Assembly: GCA_036346405.1 (NCBI GenBank)
Contig: CM070548.1
Coordinates: 92,474,588 to 92,538,587, forward strand
Reading direction: 5' to 3'
Length of the DNA stretch: 64,000 nucleotides
From: Phyllostachys edulis
Lineage: Eukaryota; Streptophyta; Magnoliopsida; Poales; Poaceae
The stretch's first letter is position 1. Every line of letters begins with the position of its first letter. Position numbers and translations under genes: made by a program. Positions 36,925 through 48,290 of this stretch are shown here, piece after piece. Below the pieces are notes generated by a model. The model saw only the letters and a list, made by a program, of their open reading frames with translations. It did no database searches and was not told where the DNA came from.

Positions 36925-37870
36925 CATGGACGCGTTACATTTGGCACTATCATAGGGACGACCCACCGGCCCCAATGACCCGGCAAAGACCACAAGAAGG
37001 TCCTTGAGGGCCAAGAGCCGGAGGCACAACTAGGGGCCCCGGAGGGTGCCAAGTTCGCTTTTGGGAAGGCCCTAGAGCTCGCGCGAAGGCCACAAGGAGG
37101 CCCCCAAGGGCCAAGAGCTGGGGGCGCGACTAAGGGGCCCCTGGAGGGTGCCAAGCACACCTTCGGGAAGGCCCCGGAGAGCGCACTAAGGCCACCAGGA
37201 GGTCCTGCCGGAAGCGCGGCTAGGGGCCCGCAAAAGGTACCAAGCATGCCCCCTCGGGGAGGCCCCGAAGAAGGTGTGAAGGCCACCGGTAGAAGGCACA
37301 CTTCTTCCTCCCCCCCCCTCCAAAGGGTACCAAGTGTACCTTCAGGAGGGCCGAAGGGTGCGAAAAGAATGCTGAGCCTGAGCACCACGCATCCAGGAGC
37401 GAGGAGATCCCCAGGATCCCTGCCTGGGGCCACCTCGAGAGCACCCCAATGGGTGTCTGGGGCCCCTCGACCTGGGGGCACCCCACACGGTGCGAAGGGA
37501 GATGAGTACCAGTGGACCGCGCGTACCGACCGGATGGACCAGGTCCAGGAGGGTCCACCGTAGACCGAAGGTTGTGCATAGGGGAAGGAAAAAACCCTAC
37601 GGCCCTTACAGACATAGGGTCTTTTTGAGGGTAGAACCATAATCTCATGTACATTGGTCGGAAGGCTATAAATAGCCGCCTCTCCCATATAATCAAAGGC
37701 CTTTTTTCAAGACAATTAATACATATTTACTTCTCTTCGCACTGGTCCCCCTCTCGAGGATCCCCTGGTCCCCCTCGTAGCAACCGAGGGTCCCCATTCT
37801 ATACTGCCTATTCCTCTTTGCTACAACAGGCACATACGCGCATGTGCCCGCCGCGAGTTGCATTGTTCTG
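36925..37870 (+). repeat. LTR-like GC-rich segment inside the Helitron
   Basis: A GC-rich region with three imperfect units of about 102 bp (about 36985-37290; core GGAGGGTGCCAAG and TTCGGGAAGGCCC) precedes a promoter-like CTATAAATAGCC at about 37667. It ends near TTGTTCTGACACTTAGTG, which resembles an LTR/primer-site junction. It looks like a retroelement LTR, but TG/CA borders and a target duplication were not found. The 287-aa minus-strand ORF over it is compositional. Confidence 0.4.
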
Positions 37871-38835
37871 ACACTTAGTGTGGTGCGCTGAGTTAATGTT
37901 ATGTGAGGATGGACTAGGTTGTGGAAGCGCGGGAGCTTGGATCGACGTCTCGTCGCTCTTCGCCACCGAGCATGCTAGCTATGCCAATATCGTCCACGGT
38001 CCATTGCCTCATCGCTCTGCTGCACAAAATTATCTTTTCATGAAAATCATTCTCTTTCATGTTCTCGTTTCTTATTTGCTTCGTCTATTTAGGTGGTAGA
38101 TGAAGGGAAGATACTGAAGACCGGGAGAGTGACATGCAGGTTGACGCAGCCCAGCGGTGACCTCGTCAGTGACACCACCTTTGCCTCCTGTGCAGCACTG
38201 GCCTCATCCTTCCTCATGTTGTTTCTTTTTTATTTAGGGATGTACTGCAATTCTTTCATTGTTTCTTATGAACTTTCTCATTTATCTGGTTAGTTTTTTT
38301 TTTCTTGCTGACATATCCTTATTTCACATGCTTTCTTCATTTCAAGTTGATATGAGGTCCTATCTTGAAGATGTGGACCATTTAATTGGCACCATCCAAG
38401 ATAAAGATACAACGTACCATTTCGTAGGTATATAGCGATTGGTGCACATGACCACTATGATCCATGTTTTATTTGATCATGCTTACTGTTGCTAACTTAT
38501 TCTCTCTTAATATGAAGATGATGTAAAACAAAAATTAGGCATGATTTTTTTATACATTAGAAAGCTAAAGAATTTTACTGAACAGGAGGAGGGATCATAT
38601 CCTGCACCATATCTTCTTGCAACCACCTCATGTCAACTATTGTTGACACAATACTAAATAGTGTAGTTAAAGAAAAATCTCTTCTCAGAGAAACCCCATT
38701 AACTCCCCAAATGGTTCTTCACTTAAAATGTTTCCATGCAGAAGAATGAGGTAGCAAAGGCCGGGGAGGACAAACTCGACAAGGCATTTAAGTTGGTTTC
38801 TGCACAAGTTTTCTCCCTCTTAAGTGTGTTGTAAC

Positions 38836-39049
38836 CAGGGTAAAAAAAACCCGACTACCGACCGGGGTCCGGGAAGGAATATCCCAGCCGGCTTATCCGG
38901 GTTTTACAAATTCAAATTTCAATTTTTGAAATTCGGCCGGTTTTCAAGCGAAATTCAACCGGTTTTTTTCCGGGAAATCCGGTTACCGACCGGGTTTTTT
39001 TCCCGGCCACCCGGCGGGATTTGGTCCGGTACCGGCTTTTGGATCCTTG
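38836..39049. mobile_element. hAT-type MITE (214 bp), perfect TSD, nested in the Helitron
   Basis: Identical 8-mers GTTGTAAC flank it (38828-38835, 39050-39057). The ends CAGGGTAAAAAA and inverted CAAGGATCCAAAA are short imperfect TIRs. It is rich in CCGGTT/CCGACC motifs and resembles the MITE in MADS intron 1. Confidence 0.85.
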
Positions 39050-39681
39050 GTTGTAACTCAAGTGTGTTGCATTGTCATATGAAAAGCATATTCGAATTTG
39101 TTTGCAAAATTTCTTAGCATGAATCATGTTTTTGTTTGCACATTTTATGTCTTCGCATGACAAAATATTCTAACAATGGGCTCCTCAAACCTTGTCATTT
39201 GCTAGATTTAATGATTTGGTAGATTCCAAGCTTAAGGACATGGAAGGATGTTATGGCTATTTGTTGCTAGGCTGCAGATGTAAACTGAAGCTTTTTTTTT
39301 GTGAAATCTCGTACCTTTCGGTTTGCCATCTCTATAACTGATATAATGACCCTTGCCCCTATTTTAAGATGATTGCCAATGGTTTTGTAGGGGCTGTTAT
39401 GGCCAGGCATGTAACTAAATAGAACACAGTTAAATTTTCTTGTTTTGGTGTTCTTAGACATATCCGGGGCAATCTGTTTAAATTCAAGAATACAAAAATG
39501 TTTTGTTTGCTTCACAGGGTGAGTGCACAATGACATGAAGTTTGAATTTATGTTGAAACGTGCTCTCGTCTATGTACAGTTTGGGAACAAGCTTGATACG
39601 TGCGTACGGTTTGGAATCATGTTCGATGATATGTATCACCCTTTTTTCAGACTCTGTTGTAACGCACGGGCATCTCACTAG

Positions 39682-40020
39682 TATCAAGGCAGAGTGCTAA
39701 ATTTCATTAGCGTTGGGGAATTTGTCCACTTATTCTCAGATGACAAAGGGAATGTAAGTTAAAACGGGAAAGTCGGTTAGTTTAGCTTTCACACCGAAGC
39801 ATATCAGAACTGAAGGCTATTAATTCGAACTTTACATAGAAAATCTGGCAATGCAGTTTCTATCTAATCACCTAAGGGGACCTATGAAATCTGCTACAAA
39901 TGTCATTAGAACAACATGCAGTTAAATCCACCCTTTCAAGCTCGAGTCCTATTCATGGAATCCACGCGGACGGCGGAACACCAGCGAACCAAACCCCAGA
40001 TCTATCAACGGCGCACCATC
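39682..40020. other. Spacer between the Helitron and the triplicated repeat
   Basis: About 340 bp with no recognised feature. Confidence 0.5.
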
Positions 40021-41250
40021 ACCACAGCACGCCCCTCAAGCGCATCACACACGGAATCTAAGCAAACGGAAGCGAGATCTAGGCATCTAGCAGTAGCACT
40101 AGTAGAGTAAGCTCTAGAAACTTCCCCATACCTCGAATCCTCCGCGAGCTCCAGCCCTGCCAATGAGCGGCGGTTTGGGTGCGGAGCGCTGAATGAGGTA
40201 CGGGTGGGCAAGGCGTCGGCTTAAAACGGAGGCGGAGAAGAGTCTAGAAGGATAGGATCGATCATTCGAGAACTCCAATTCCGGGTGGGGACAGGAAAAG
40301 TACACAAAATGATGCAATGGAACTGACTTTTCGCCGGGGGGGGAAGGGAGAAGAGTCTAGAAGGATCGGATCGATCGTTCGAGAACTCCAATTCCAAGTG
40401 TGGATAGGAAAAGTATAGAAAATGATGCAATGGAACTGGCTTTAGGTGAGGGGGGAAGGGAGAAGAGTCTAGAAGGATCGGATCGAATGGCGAGATATTT
40501 GGGGGGGAAGGGGTGGGGGATTTGGGTTTAGTGCTTAGTTAATTGCGGCGTTTAGGGAGGGTAGTGGCTGCGCACGCGGCCACGTCGCCCCGCGGGATTT
40601 TAGATGGAACAGGTGTCGGCGGTAGAGCGTGGAGGATCGGGAAAGGCTACGGTTTGGTTACATTAGTGCTGATAGTACTAAGAGCATATACATCCACGTC
40701 AGCTGTTACTAAGAGGTTGCCACATCAGCATTTAGGTGATGTGGAGTAGAAGATGAGGAGAGAATGTGAGGTTGTTTTTAGATAAAGAAACTAGCAAATA
40801 CCAAGACACAAGAAACAACCAAATACTCTATTGGAGACTTACTTGTTATCTAAAAATATGTTTTGTGAGTTCTACTGTTTTAAAGCAAAATATACACCAG
40901 ATCATTTATGCAGCCCAACTTCATTATTAATATAATAAATGAGCTAAAACATGTAGGCCACAAAACAGACTTCATTATCGATCAACAAGAATCATGCACA
41001 CTTCAGAATAATTAAAGTCTTGAGACATGTTTCGCTAAACAATCCATTGGAAGAATTGTTTCTTTTTATTAGATTGGGTACTCTATCTCCTTTTAGTAAT
41101 AAGCTAAAAAACGAACTATTGTAGATGCTCTAAATGGATTTCGTTTGTACTGCCGCTGTCGCCTGGCGCCTTTAACAATGGAACTGCTTGTAGTGGCCTG
41201 GGGACTTAGAAACTTCCAGAACATATATATGCTTCGGTGTGTACTCTGGG
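40020..41250 (+). repeat. Triplicated segment, copy A
   Basis: It begins near GCATCACACACGGAATCTAAG and runs through an internal 112-113 bp tandem repeat (AGTCTAGAAGGATCGGATCG at 40241, 40354 and 40466) to GCTTCGGTGTGTACTCTGGG. Copies B (42527-43165) and C (43815-44397) share most of it in the same orientation. A Tourist-type MITE interrupts this copy only. Confidence 0.88.
40682..41130. mobile_element. Tourist-type MITE (449 bp) proven by empty sites in copies B and C
   Basis: The ends GAGCATATACATCCA and inverted GAGCATCTACAATAG are flanked by TAA (40679-40681, 41131-41133). The paralogous sites read GATAGTACTAAATGG at about 42981-42993 and GATAGTACTAAAGGG at about 44289-44302 with no insert and a single TAA, so element and duplication are defined to the base. 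Confidence 0.92.
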
Positions 41251-42266
41251 TGTGTGTGTCAAAATTTGTGTATATACTTCTTTTATATATGAAAAAGGGG
41301 TATATAGAAAAAAAAAAAAGGGTTTCAATGAATTTCTTTCAATAAAGTTGCATTAAAGTATCTTATAATTGATATTTAAGTATACTTAAAGTGATAAAGA
41401 AGTATAATATGTTCGTTTAAGTGGTGTATTGAAAGTGGAGTACGTACTCCAGGAGTACGAAACAGGCGTCCTATATAGGAAAATGGATAATTGAGTGTTA
41501 AGGTGCTAATAGCAATCTTGGCCGTTGGATCTGGATTGAACTGTCAAGATTAATGTGGGCTCCCACCTCTAAATCATTTAATCACTTTGCATGCTCCCAC
41601 CTCCAATGCCCTGTATTAAACAACATGCATGATCCAATGGTTAAAATTGACATTAGCATCTATATGGAATATATCTAGTGCTAATGAGTAATTGAGTGCT
41701 AAGGTATGGTGCTAATGTCAATCTTGACTGTTGTATCTGGATCTTGACTATTGGAGATGGGAGCATGCAAGGTGATTAAATGGTTTGGAGGTGAGAGCCC
41801 GCATTAATCTTGGTTGTTCAATCCAGATCCAACGGTCAAGATTGACATTAGCACCTTAACACTGAATTACTCATTAGCACTAGATATGTTCACACACACA
41901 CATATATGGACACATGTTTCGTACTCCCACTTCCAATATACCACTTAAACGAATATATTATACTTCTTTATCACCTTCAGTATACTTAAATACCAATTAT
42001 AAGATACTCTAATGTGATTTGATTGAAAATTTTTCATTGGAGCCCTTTATTTTTTTTGTTATACACCCTTTTTCATATATAAAAGAAGTGTATATACAAT
42101 TTCTGCTATAAAAAGTGAACTTTAATGAAATTTTTCATGGAACTCACTTTGAGGTATCTTGTAATCATCATTGGAGTATGCTCAAATTGATAAAGAGGTA
42201 TCATTATATGATGTAAGTGGTATATGAGAAATGAGAGTACGTACTTCTAGGAATATCATACCATTT
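41240..42266. mobile_element. Compound foldback element of the GTACTCCC family
   Basis: The left arm 41250-41475 (AAGAAGTATAATATGTTCGTTTAAG) is the inverted match of 41912-42105 (CTTAAACGAATATATTATACTTC). Inner arms carrying GGTGCTAA...CAATCTTG and AACGGTCAAGATTGACATTAGCACC are also inverted. The right part, 41918-42260, is itself a member of the MITE family seen at 48832 and 56509. Several nested events are likely. Confidence 0.72.
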
Positions 42267-42526
42267 TCATACACACACACACTCTTCCGAGTAGTTACTT
42301 CCTATTTCGTATGTCATAACGTATGAAATATCTTGCGCAACCGAGAATATATATGTATAGTATACGGGTATATAAGATCATTTATGTGGTATCTACACTT
42401 TTTTAGGAGCGGTATATACAATTTTTTAGACATACATATTTTTATATGTGAATATGAAGATATTTACAAAATATGCTAAAAACTATAGACTGTTTTGCAA
42501 ATTTTTTATGTTGTTCGCATTAGTTG

Positions 42527-43165
42527 TCGGCTTAAAACGGAGGCGGAGAAAAGCCTAGAAGGATCGGATCGATCATTGAGAACACCAATTCCGAGTGGGG
42601 ACAGGAAAAGTACAGAATATGATGCAATGGAACTGACTTTTGGCCAGGGGGAAGGGAGAAGAGTCTAGAAGGATCGGATCGATCATTCGAGAACTCCAAT
42701 TCCAAGTGTGGATAGGAAAAGTATAGAAAATGATGCAGTGGAATTGGCTATTGGTGAGGGGGAAGGGAGAAGAGTCTAGAAGGATCGGATCGAATGGCGA
42801 GATATTGGTGGGGGGTGGGGGGGTTGCGATTTGGGTTTAGAGCTTAGTTAATTGCGGCGTTTAGGGAGGGTAGTGGCTGCGCACGCGGCCACGTCGCCCC
42901 GCGGGATTTTAGATGGAACAGGTGTCGGCGGTAGAGCGTGGAGGATCGGGAAAGGATACAGTTTGGTCACGTTAGTGCTGATAGTACTAAATGGATTTCG
43001 TTTGTACTGCCGCTGCCGCCTGGCGCCTTTAACGATGGAACTGCTCGTAGTGGTCTGGGGACTTTGAAACTTCCAGAGCATATATATGCTTCGGTGTGTA
43101 CTCTGGGTGTAACTGCTCGTAGTGGTCCGGGGACTTTGAAACTTCCAGAACATATATATGCTTCG
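42527..43165 (+). repeat. Triplicated segment, copy B
   Basis: It starts at GTCGGCTTAAAACGGAGGCG and contains the 112-bp internal repeat, GTTTAGGGAGGGTAGTGGCTG and TTTCGTTTGTACTGCCGCTG. Its end (43085-43165) is a local partial duplication of CTGCTCGTAGTGG(T)C(T/C)GGGG. Confidence 0.88.
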
Positions 43166-43169
43166 GTGT

Positions 43170-43215
43170 GTACTCTAGGGGTGTGTGTATATATATATAT
43201 ATATATATATTTCAG
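43170..43215. repeat. (TA)n microsatellite at the end of copy B
   Basis: Short TG/TA run directly after TGTGTACTCTAGGGGTGTGT, the same place where copy C carries its TA/TG tract. Confidence 0.85.
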
Positions 43216-43410
43216 TGCCTATGCTTTGCTATTGGTTAAAAAAGTCATAGTTTCATCATATCAGGTTATCAACCGTGATACCGACGCAATCTAGACTATC
43301 ATGTTCCACTTGCTGATCCAACGGACGCAAGAAAGGTAGGGATGACAGTCAACCATCAACTCTAATTTTTAAATAGTAGATATACACACACACACATACA
43401 TACATAGAAG

Positions 43411-43812
43411 AAGTCCATATAACACCCGAATTTTGCTCAAAAGTATACCCGGCACCCGAACTATGAAATCATATATTTGACCCTGAATTTTGCAATCTGA
43501 TTCAAATAATGACATGATCCAGTTTCGCAGGGTGGCAATGTGATGAGTGGACGATTTTTTCCCGTAGGATAATACGCTGGTTTAGTTTAGGTAAATGGTA
43601 GATGGGGCCCACAGGGGCTTTTCCCTCAAATCGAAACAAAGAGGGAGGAAGCTACAGGGGCGGCCATGGCTCGAAGCTCGGTGGGAGAGAAGCCCCTGTG
43701 TGTCTCATCTATCATTGATCCAACTTGACCAACGTATCATTTCACATGTCAAAATTGTTCGCTCATCGTGTTACGTGAGCAATACAACGATACAAAGTTA
43801 GATTATGTTGCC
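43411..43812 (+). mobile_element. AAGTCCATATAACACCC element, truncated copy
   Basis: This aligns over about 400 bp with 56891-57298 (AAGTCCATATAACACCC, GACCCTGAATTTTGCAAT, GTTTCGCAGGGTGGCA, GAGGGAGGAAGC). The right part and its inverted end are missing at the junction with copy C, so it is truncated. Confidence 0.78.
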
Positions 43813-43814
43813 TT

Positions 43815-44392
43815 AAGCACATCACGCACGGAATCTAAGCAAACGGAAGCGAGATCTAGGCATCTAGCAGTAGCACTAGTAGAGTAGGCTCTAGAAACTT
43901 CCCCATACCTCGAATCCTCCGTGAGCTCCAGCCCAGCCAATCAGCTGCGGTTTGGGTGCGGAGCGCTGATACGGGTGGGCAAGGCGTCGGCTTAAAACGG
44001 AGGCGGAGAAGAGTCTAGAAGGATCGGATCGATCATTCGAGAACTCCAATTCCAAGTGGGGACAGGAAAAGTATAGAAAATGATGGCTTTTGGCGAGGGG
44101 AGGGAACGGCTAGGTGAGATATTTAGGTGGGTGGGGGGGTTGGGTTTAGTGCTTAGTTAATTGCGGCGTTTAGGGAGGGTAGTGACTGCGCACGCGGCCA
44201 CGTTGCCCCGCGGGATTTTAAATGGAACAGGTGTCGACGGTAGAGCGTGGAGGAACGGGAAAGGCTACAGTTTGGTTACGTTAGTGCTGATAGTACTAAA
44301 GGGGTTTCGTTTGTACTGCCGCTGCCGCTTGCGCCTTTAACAATGGAACTGCTCGTAGTGGCATGGGGACTTAAAACAAACTTCCAGAACAT

Positions 44393-44397
<5 letters not shown>
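43815..44397 (+). repeat. Triplicated segment, copy C
   Basis: It begins GCACATCACGCACGGAATCT and runs through the leader-like GGATTTTAAATGGAACAGGT to TTTAACAATGGAACTGCTCG, ending at a TA/TG microsatellite. It carries only one unit of the 112-bp internal repeat. Confidence 0.88.

Positions 44398-44474
<77 letters not shown>
44398..44474. repeat. (TA)n-(TG)n microsatellite
   Basis: About 27 TA units followed by about 11 TG units. Apparent Tyr-Ile and His-Thr ORFs here are not coding. Confidence 0.97.
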
Positions 44475-44475
<1 letters not shown>

Positions 44476-44589
44476 ACGTCTGTTTGCATCTTCTTAGAAA
44501 GATGTACTCCCATACCTCCATACCGCTGATCATTTTTGAGATATGTACAAGTAAGCGGGCCTTCCTTAATAGATACATCCGTTAGTGGC

Positions 44590-45663
44590 CGCAATACTCC
44601 CTTGAACTGGATTTAATTAAATCATTTTTATTGCAACAGACCGATTAATCCTAGAAACAAGCAAACGGTTCATCCAGTTTGTTGCGGCGGTTGTAGGTGA
44701 CGGCGATGCTCCGGTAAGCTCCTGGGGAAGGGGCGGTGCGCACGGGGAGGCTCGTGCATCGTGGTGACGGGGGCGTCGGAGGAAGCTTGGCGGCGGCAAA
44801 ATGGTCATGGGCGTCGACGCGGTTGGGCGGCGAAAGCTCCAACTGCGGGCGGGAAGAAGCGAGAGAAGGGTGAAAGTGAGGGAAAGTGGGAGGAGGAGAA
44901 AGGCGTCTAGGCGCTCCTTAAATAGGCGAGGATGAGCAAAATGGCGAAGTTCAATGGGTGGTGGCGCTCGTCGGCTTCTGTCACGAGCAGATACGGGCAC
45001 GCACAGGATTCTCGGGGAGAAGTGAGGTGACAGGGATCGGGCGTGGAAGCGACGGGCATTTAATGCCCCGTTGACGAAGGTGGCTCGGTGACGACGTGGG
45101 TGACACGGCGGCTGAGGCGAGGTGACGCCGCTGCGGCATGGGCTCCCAACGGGCGGAAGGTAGGAGACGACCCAATGGCGGCGGTCGCTGACGGGAGGGC
45201 CCCACCGGTCAGAGAAAGAGATGTAGGAGCGAAGGTGCGGCGTTTTGCGAGCCGTCCGGTTTTGATCGGACGGCTCAAAACGATTTGAATGTTCGGACCA
45301 TTCCAACGTTACAATCAAATCCGGTCGTCCATCCTACATCGGACGGTTCACAATGCGTGGGACGTTCGGACTGTCCGATGCAAAAACGCGATCTGGCCAT
45401 CCGATTTTGGTCGGACGGTGCCCAAGAGAGGAAGCGCGGATCTTGCGGTGAAATTTGTAAGGCTTATGCCTTGCACATGAGAGAAGGGGAGTGGGCCGAG
45501 GGAATTCGGCCCAAAGCCAAGGGAGGTTTTAAAATGCATTTCCGATTAAAGAAATGCTTGAAAACTAAAAAGGCTTTTAGAAAATAGCTAATAAAGTCTA
45601 AAAATTCTAGAAAAATGCACAGAAATTTCTATGATTACCATTAATTAACTTGGGGATGTTACA
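44590..45663 (-). mobile_element. LTR-like segment beginning TGTAACATCCCC on the minus strand
   Basis: Read on the minus strand it starts TGTAACATCCCCAAG at 45663, the same start as the solo LTR at 55741. It shares GTTCGGAC(C/T)GTCCGA-type motifs with that LTR. The distal end near 44.6 kb has no clear CA/TSD, so it may be truncated. The 233-aa minus-strand ORF across it has only compositional character. Confidence 0.5.
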
Positions 45664-45693
45664 GATACACCAAAGTATTGGACTTTGGAGGGG

Positions 45694-46107
45694 TATATAC
45701 CATCGTCTTTTTTCTGAATGAAAGAGTTTAGAGCCTTGTAGTATACTTTCCAATGAAAAGAGTATGAAGTATTTTGCACTTTCCAAAAGAAAACGGGTAT
45801 GAAGTATTTGACACTAGAGGGGTATATACCATAGAAAAAGTAGTACACTCCTTTTTGGAGTATATACCATCAAATAAGTAGTATATCCCGTTTTTGGAGT
45901 ATATACCATCGTCTTTTTTCTAAATGAAAGAGTATAGAGCCTTGTAGTATACTTTACAAAGAAAAGAGTATGAAGTATTTTACACTTTCCAAAAGAAAAA
46001 GGGTATGAAGTATTTGACACTTGAGGGGTATATACCATCGAAAAAGTAGTAGACTCCTTTTTGGAGTATATACCATCAAATAAGTAGTATATCCCCTTTT
46101 TGGGTAT
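45694..46107. repeat. Tandem duplication, period 207 bp
   Basis: Two units contain TATACCATCGTCTTTTTTCT, TAGAGCCTTGTAGTATACTT and GGGTATGAAGTATTTGACAC. Each is built from smaller GGTATATACCAT palindromes. No coding potential. Confidence 0.88.
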
Positions 46108-46724
46108 ATACCATCGAAGAGGTAGTGTACCCCTTTTTTCTAAATGAAAGAGTATAAACGCTTATAATCGAAGAAGAGTACAATCCATTTATAAAAAAAG
46201 TACTGTATATTACAGAGATAGCTACCAAAATTGAAAAATTGCACGGCAGATGATCTCCAGTTGACATCATTCCTCTAGAGATCAATTACCACAAGAGAAG
46301 TAGAAAAATTAGTGTGCTAAATTCTTTATCTAGTCATACAGTACTTCCCAACCTAACAGAGCTAATTGTTTATCTAGTGTGCTAAAATCTTTTTCTGCAA
46401 CTGCATATATTGCTTCTCCAGAATCACAATTGTTCAACAAGGTTTGTCCTTCATTTATCAGGATACCCCTTTCTCGTAACTACGCATACCCATTACCAAA
46501 AGAGAATTCTGAAATGAAAAATTCAAGCAGCAATTTTAGTTAAGCTATAGTTCAATACATGAAAGGGGTAGGATGCAAAGAAAAAAAAACTTGTACTGAC
46601 GGAACTAATGCACCTTGTGGTAATCTGATTAGAAATACCCTATGGCAGTGTTTGTCCGTCGCCGGCCGCATACCTTCTAATTAGAGCTTTGAATTCACTG
46701 GCGCAATGGTCTTCGGTGAGAAGA
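46108..46724. other. AT-rich intergenic region
   Basis: No supported gene or repeat was recognised. Confidence 0.5.
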
Positions 46725-46975
46725 ATCTGGATCTAGCATCCTAGGAAAACAAGGACTGTGTTACTCACAAATCTCAGAAACAAGAATCACAGACGAAACT
46801 GAAAGAAATATGCACCATATCAATCCATTTGCATATGTCCCGAAGGTTAAACGGTCAAAGAAGCGAGAGGAAAGCTCCGGCATGGCCACCTCCCAATCAG
46901 ACACCATCGTCGGTGCATACTGCAATTCTTGCTCCCAATCGATCGCCATTGTGGACTCATTGTCACGGTGGTGCA
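46725..46975 (-). repeat. Duplicated exon-like segment, copy 1
   Basis: The minus strand reads MAIDWEQELQYAPTM and shares flanking blocks (ATCCTAGGAAAACAA, AATTGCA(G/A)..., CACAATGGCGAT) with 48090-48290. This looks like the duplicated first exon and leader of an unidentified gene. Downstream exons were not recognised. Confidence 0.5.
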
Positions 46976-48089
46976 TTAAAACGACCTCGCGTGCTCAAAA
47001 TACCCTTTACCTAAAGAGAAATGTCCAAAATAAATTGAAGCAATAATGCCAGGAAGTATAACACCATCGATTACGAATGGAACTCCAATTAATGAGCATA
47101 TTAGAAACAGAAAAACAGCATGCCAACTAACTGAACCCAATACATGTCATCCACAGGCAAAAAGAAGAGAGAAAAAAGAACTATTGACTAGCTGCTAGAT
47201 GTTTCCTTTACAGTGGTATACAAGTGCACGAGATTGAAATAATTTTAAGTGACCTGATGTGAGATAACTTGCTGAATCAGAGCACAAAACGGAAATTTGG
47301 TGTTGAGTTATATGAAAGGGCAAATACGAAGAATGACAACATGAGGGACAAAAAAAAGATGAACATAATGCAAGGATATTGTTAAGTACAAAAAGGTGTG
47401 TATTGACAAACCAACAGGAAGTATATTTTTCCCACCTACAGGACATGGCTCATCGAAGGAATACATATTCTCATTAGAGCTTATCGCCATTCCCATAGCG
47501 TGTGTTCTTGGTCCCCTGGCATGTTACGTGGAGGCGTCAACACATCAGAATTCTGCAAACGGGATGCATCTTGGATGAAATTAGGACAGAACTACCAAAT
47601 CCATGAAAGATGATAGAAATTATGCATCTATGAAAAAAAAGCCCCAAGACAACACAACAAGAAATGGATCGAATATTGCAATACCGTCCTTATGCTACCA
47701 AAAAGCCCAATCGACGGCGTCCAGAGAAGCATAAACTTCATCCTTAGATCGTATCGTGAAGACTAAGCTCCTAAACAAGATCAAACCGTGGAAGGTATAT
47801 AAGTCAATACGAGGAGTATACTGGACAAATTTGGTGGAATCAGGACGATGTTCCTGTGCGAGGAGTGATGCGTTGCCGCCGTCGCCTGAGATAATTGATG
47901 AGGTTGCGGTGGAAGTCAACTAACTTATGCGATGCTTCAAGCCTTCAGTGATTTAGTCGATGGTTATCTGATTTTGCGGCCGCCGACGAAAATGATCTAT
48001 GGTTAGCAAGAGGAATGCTGTCGTACGGCCGCTGCCACAGAAGAAATCCCAATGGAAGCTTTTATCCCAATCAACATTGAGAACAATCC
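46976..48089. other. Region between the two exon-like copies
   Basis: Short ORFs at 47195-47446, 47396-47578 and 47695-47919 have no recognised domain. Possible decayed exons cannot be excluded. Confidence 0.4.
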
Positions 48090-48290
48090 GGATCTAACAA
48101 CCTAGGAAAACAATGATTTGAGTGTCCAACTCAAAATCTCACTAAAAATCTGACGAGAATCAAAACAAATACGTACATTGTCAATAGATTGCGTCTCTGA
48201 TGCAGTCGCCGCACCGAATCAGCCTCTGCCGCTTGAGGATTTTGCAATTCCTGCTCCCAATTGGCCATCGCATTGTGGTGCCAAAGGGGG
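48090..48290 (-). repeat. Duplicated exon-like segment, copy 2
   Basis: The minus strand reads MANWEQELQNPQAAEADSVR and may end at a GTACGTATTTG donor near 48175. It is the paralogue of 46725-46975. The next 400 bases (to 48690) are GC-rich and give large spurious ORFs on both strands. Confidence 0.5.

Larger units (their letters stand above)
36463..39681 (+). mobile_element. Non-autonomous Helitron (3.2 kb) with gene-fragment-like cargo
   Basis: The 5' end TCTCTACTAATAAACAAAGG follows an A at 36462. The 3' end TTGTAACGCACGGGCATCTC ends in CTAG at 39681 and is followed by T. This is the TC...CTRG, A|T-insertion pattern of plant Helitrons, and GTTGTAACGCACGGG is the usual rice 3' terminal motif in slightly degenerate form. 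No Rep/helicase ORF is present. Exon-like pieces, each preceded by a polypyrimidine-AG, include 38093-38220 (VVDEGKILKTGRVTCRLTQ), 38347-38430 (MRSYLEDVDHLIGTIQDKD) and 38742-38817 (KNEVAKAGEDKLDKAFKLVS); a GC-rich piece at 36842-36925 gives EALHEEKEQRMVEATLHTD. Their source genes are not identified. Confidence 0.78.

Noticed and set aside
36825..37688. 287-aa minus-strand ORF
   Set aside because: It is Gly/Pro/Ala-rich, follows tandem repeats in an LTR-like segment, and has an equally long overlapping ORF in another frame. No domain is visible.
38093..38220. Acyl-CoA thioesterase exon
   Set aside because: Only a short GKILKTGRVTCRLT-like motif is suggestive; the catalytic segment is absent and the match is from memory.
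44617..45318. 233-aa minus-strand ORF
   Set aside because: GC-rich composition inside an LTR-like segment; the open frame is expected by chance and several frames are open.
44572..45668. GATAC on both sides as a target duplication for the 44.6-45.7 kb LTR
   Set aside because: The left border would then start ATCC rather than TG, so the match is probably chance.
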